Below are positions 63,624 through 64,000 of a stretch of DNA of 64,000 nucleotides, piece after piece. The notes under the pieces were generated by a model, which searched no databases, was not told the DNA's origin, and worked only from the letters and a program-made list of their open reading frames with translations. The DNA is taken from positions 1,674,001 through 1,738,000 of the forward strand of contig NZ_CP044016.1 of assembly GCF_004337365.2 (NCBI RefSeq), written 5' to 3'. The position numbers were made by a program, and so were the translations under genes. The stretch's first letter is position 1. The number at the start of each line of letters is the position of its first letter. The DNA comes from Rhizosphaericola mali. Lineage in GTDB: Bacteria > Bacteroidota > Bacteroidia > Chitinophagales > Chitinophagaceae.

Positions 63624-64000
63624 ATGATGATTATTTCAAAATATCAAGAATCAATGGCTATTGTTTTGCCATTTTTTATAAACCGAGTTCCTGCAGGCTT
63701 CCCATCTCCCGCAGCTGATTATGCAAAAGAGGATATCGATTTACCTAAGGAATTGATTAAAAATCCATTATCTACATTTCTAGTTCGTGCTGATGGAGAA
63801 AGTATGATCGGTGCAGGAATAAATAGCGGAGCAATATTGATTGTTGATCGTTCCTTAACTGCTAAAAATGGTTCTATTGTGGTGGCTTGCATTTCTGGAG
63901 AATTTACAATTAAAAGATTAGTAAGAACTTTAGCAAAGTGGTATTTACAACCTGAAAATAAAGCGTTCCCTTCCGTTTTAATCAGTGGTAAAGACGATGC
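63624..64000 (+). CDS. umuD: UmuD-like LexA-family peptidase (runs off right edge)
   Basis: At least 125 residues of a LexA/UmuD-type S24 peptidase. The cleavage site AG lies in RVPAGFPSPA, the catalytic Ser in ADGESMIGAGI, and the catalytic Lys in GEFTIKRL. UmuD is cut after DNA damage and then joins UmuC as translesion DNA polymerase V; a umuC gene would be expected beyond the window. ATG 63624 and 63627 are both possible starts. Confidence 0.88.
   Translation, partial: MMIISKYQESMAIVLPFFINRVPAGFPSPAADYAKEDIDLPKELIKNPLSTFLVRADGESMIGAGINSGAILIVDRSLTAKNGSIVVACISGEFTIKRLVRTLAKWYLQPENKAFPSVLISGKDD

Overview
The window looks like a low-GC member of the Bacteroidota, most likely a Chitinophagia or Sphingobacteriia relative. 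The evidence is a SusC/SusD pair with FecI-type sigma and FecR anti-sigma genes, an RteC regulator, Bacteroides-type mobilisation genes, an IntDOT-like integrase, and promoters matching the Bacteroidota TTTG / TAnnTTTG pattern. All calls come from reading the sequence and proteins by eye; no database search was run.

Layout. (1) 1-10259 looks like ordinary chromosome: the start of an aspartate kinase, a CAP-domain protein, a compact run of ABC ATPase, DinB/YfiT, NUDIX and NadR-like kinase genes, an OsmC protein, lipoyl synthase, a thiamine-diphosphate 2-oxoacid decarboxylase with an AraC regulator, an M1 peptidase and tRNA-Ser(GCT). (2) From the 3' end of the tRNA onward the content is accessory. 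A tyrosine recombinase lies 243 bp beyond the tRNA, followed by decaying element genes: an excisionase-like HTH gene, an XRE gene split by an IS4-family insertion with an 11-bp target duplication, and a frameshifted SWIM-finger gene. (3) 15.5-30.3 kb carries regulators and transport or redox cargo: TetR, HxlR with an MFS exporter, a complete RND tripartite pump, a 2-hydroxyacid dehydrogenase, an MBL-fold hydrolase, a Crp/Fnr regulator, an aldo/keto reductase and an SDR. (4) 30.7-41.2 kb is a defence region: a RadC-like gene, then a minus-strand operon hsdM-hsdS-hamA-hamB-(AlbA/Schlafen stub)-hsdR, that is, a Hachiman pair inside a type I restriction-modification operon. (5) 41.5-47.2 kb is a mobilisation module: excisionase-like HTH, a small conserved gene, primase, a cluster of stem-loops that is a good oriT candidate, MobC-like protein, relaxase and VirD4-like coupling ATPase. 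(6) Immediately after it, 47.4-49.9 kb holds a helicase fused to a PD-(D/E)XK-like nuclease domain, split by a single-base expansion of an A-tract. It is the best candidate here for a little-described defence gene. (7) 50-51.7 kb has a decayed IS481-type transposase and two tandem XRE regulators. (8) 51.9-59.9 kb is a nutrient-uptake locus: thioredoxin-like lipid/periplasmic protein, ECF sigma, FecR, SusC, SusD. It is followed by a small secreted protein, an AraC regulator with a triple direct repeat in its divergent promoter, an unknown gene, RteC, and the start of a UmuD-like gene at the right edge.

How the parts may work together. The tRNA-proximal integrase, the mobilisation genes and the RteC gene fit one or more nested mobilisable islands whose right end is not recognised in this window. 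No tra (mating-pair) genes are present, so transfer would need a helper. The cargo is defensive (type I R-M, Hachiman, helicase-nuclease) and detoxifying (RND and MFS efflux, reductases). A shared operator-like motif links the TetR gene at 16.8 kb to the SDR promoter at 30.2-30.3 kb.
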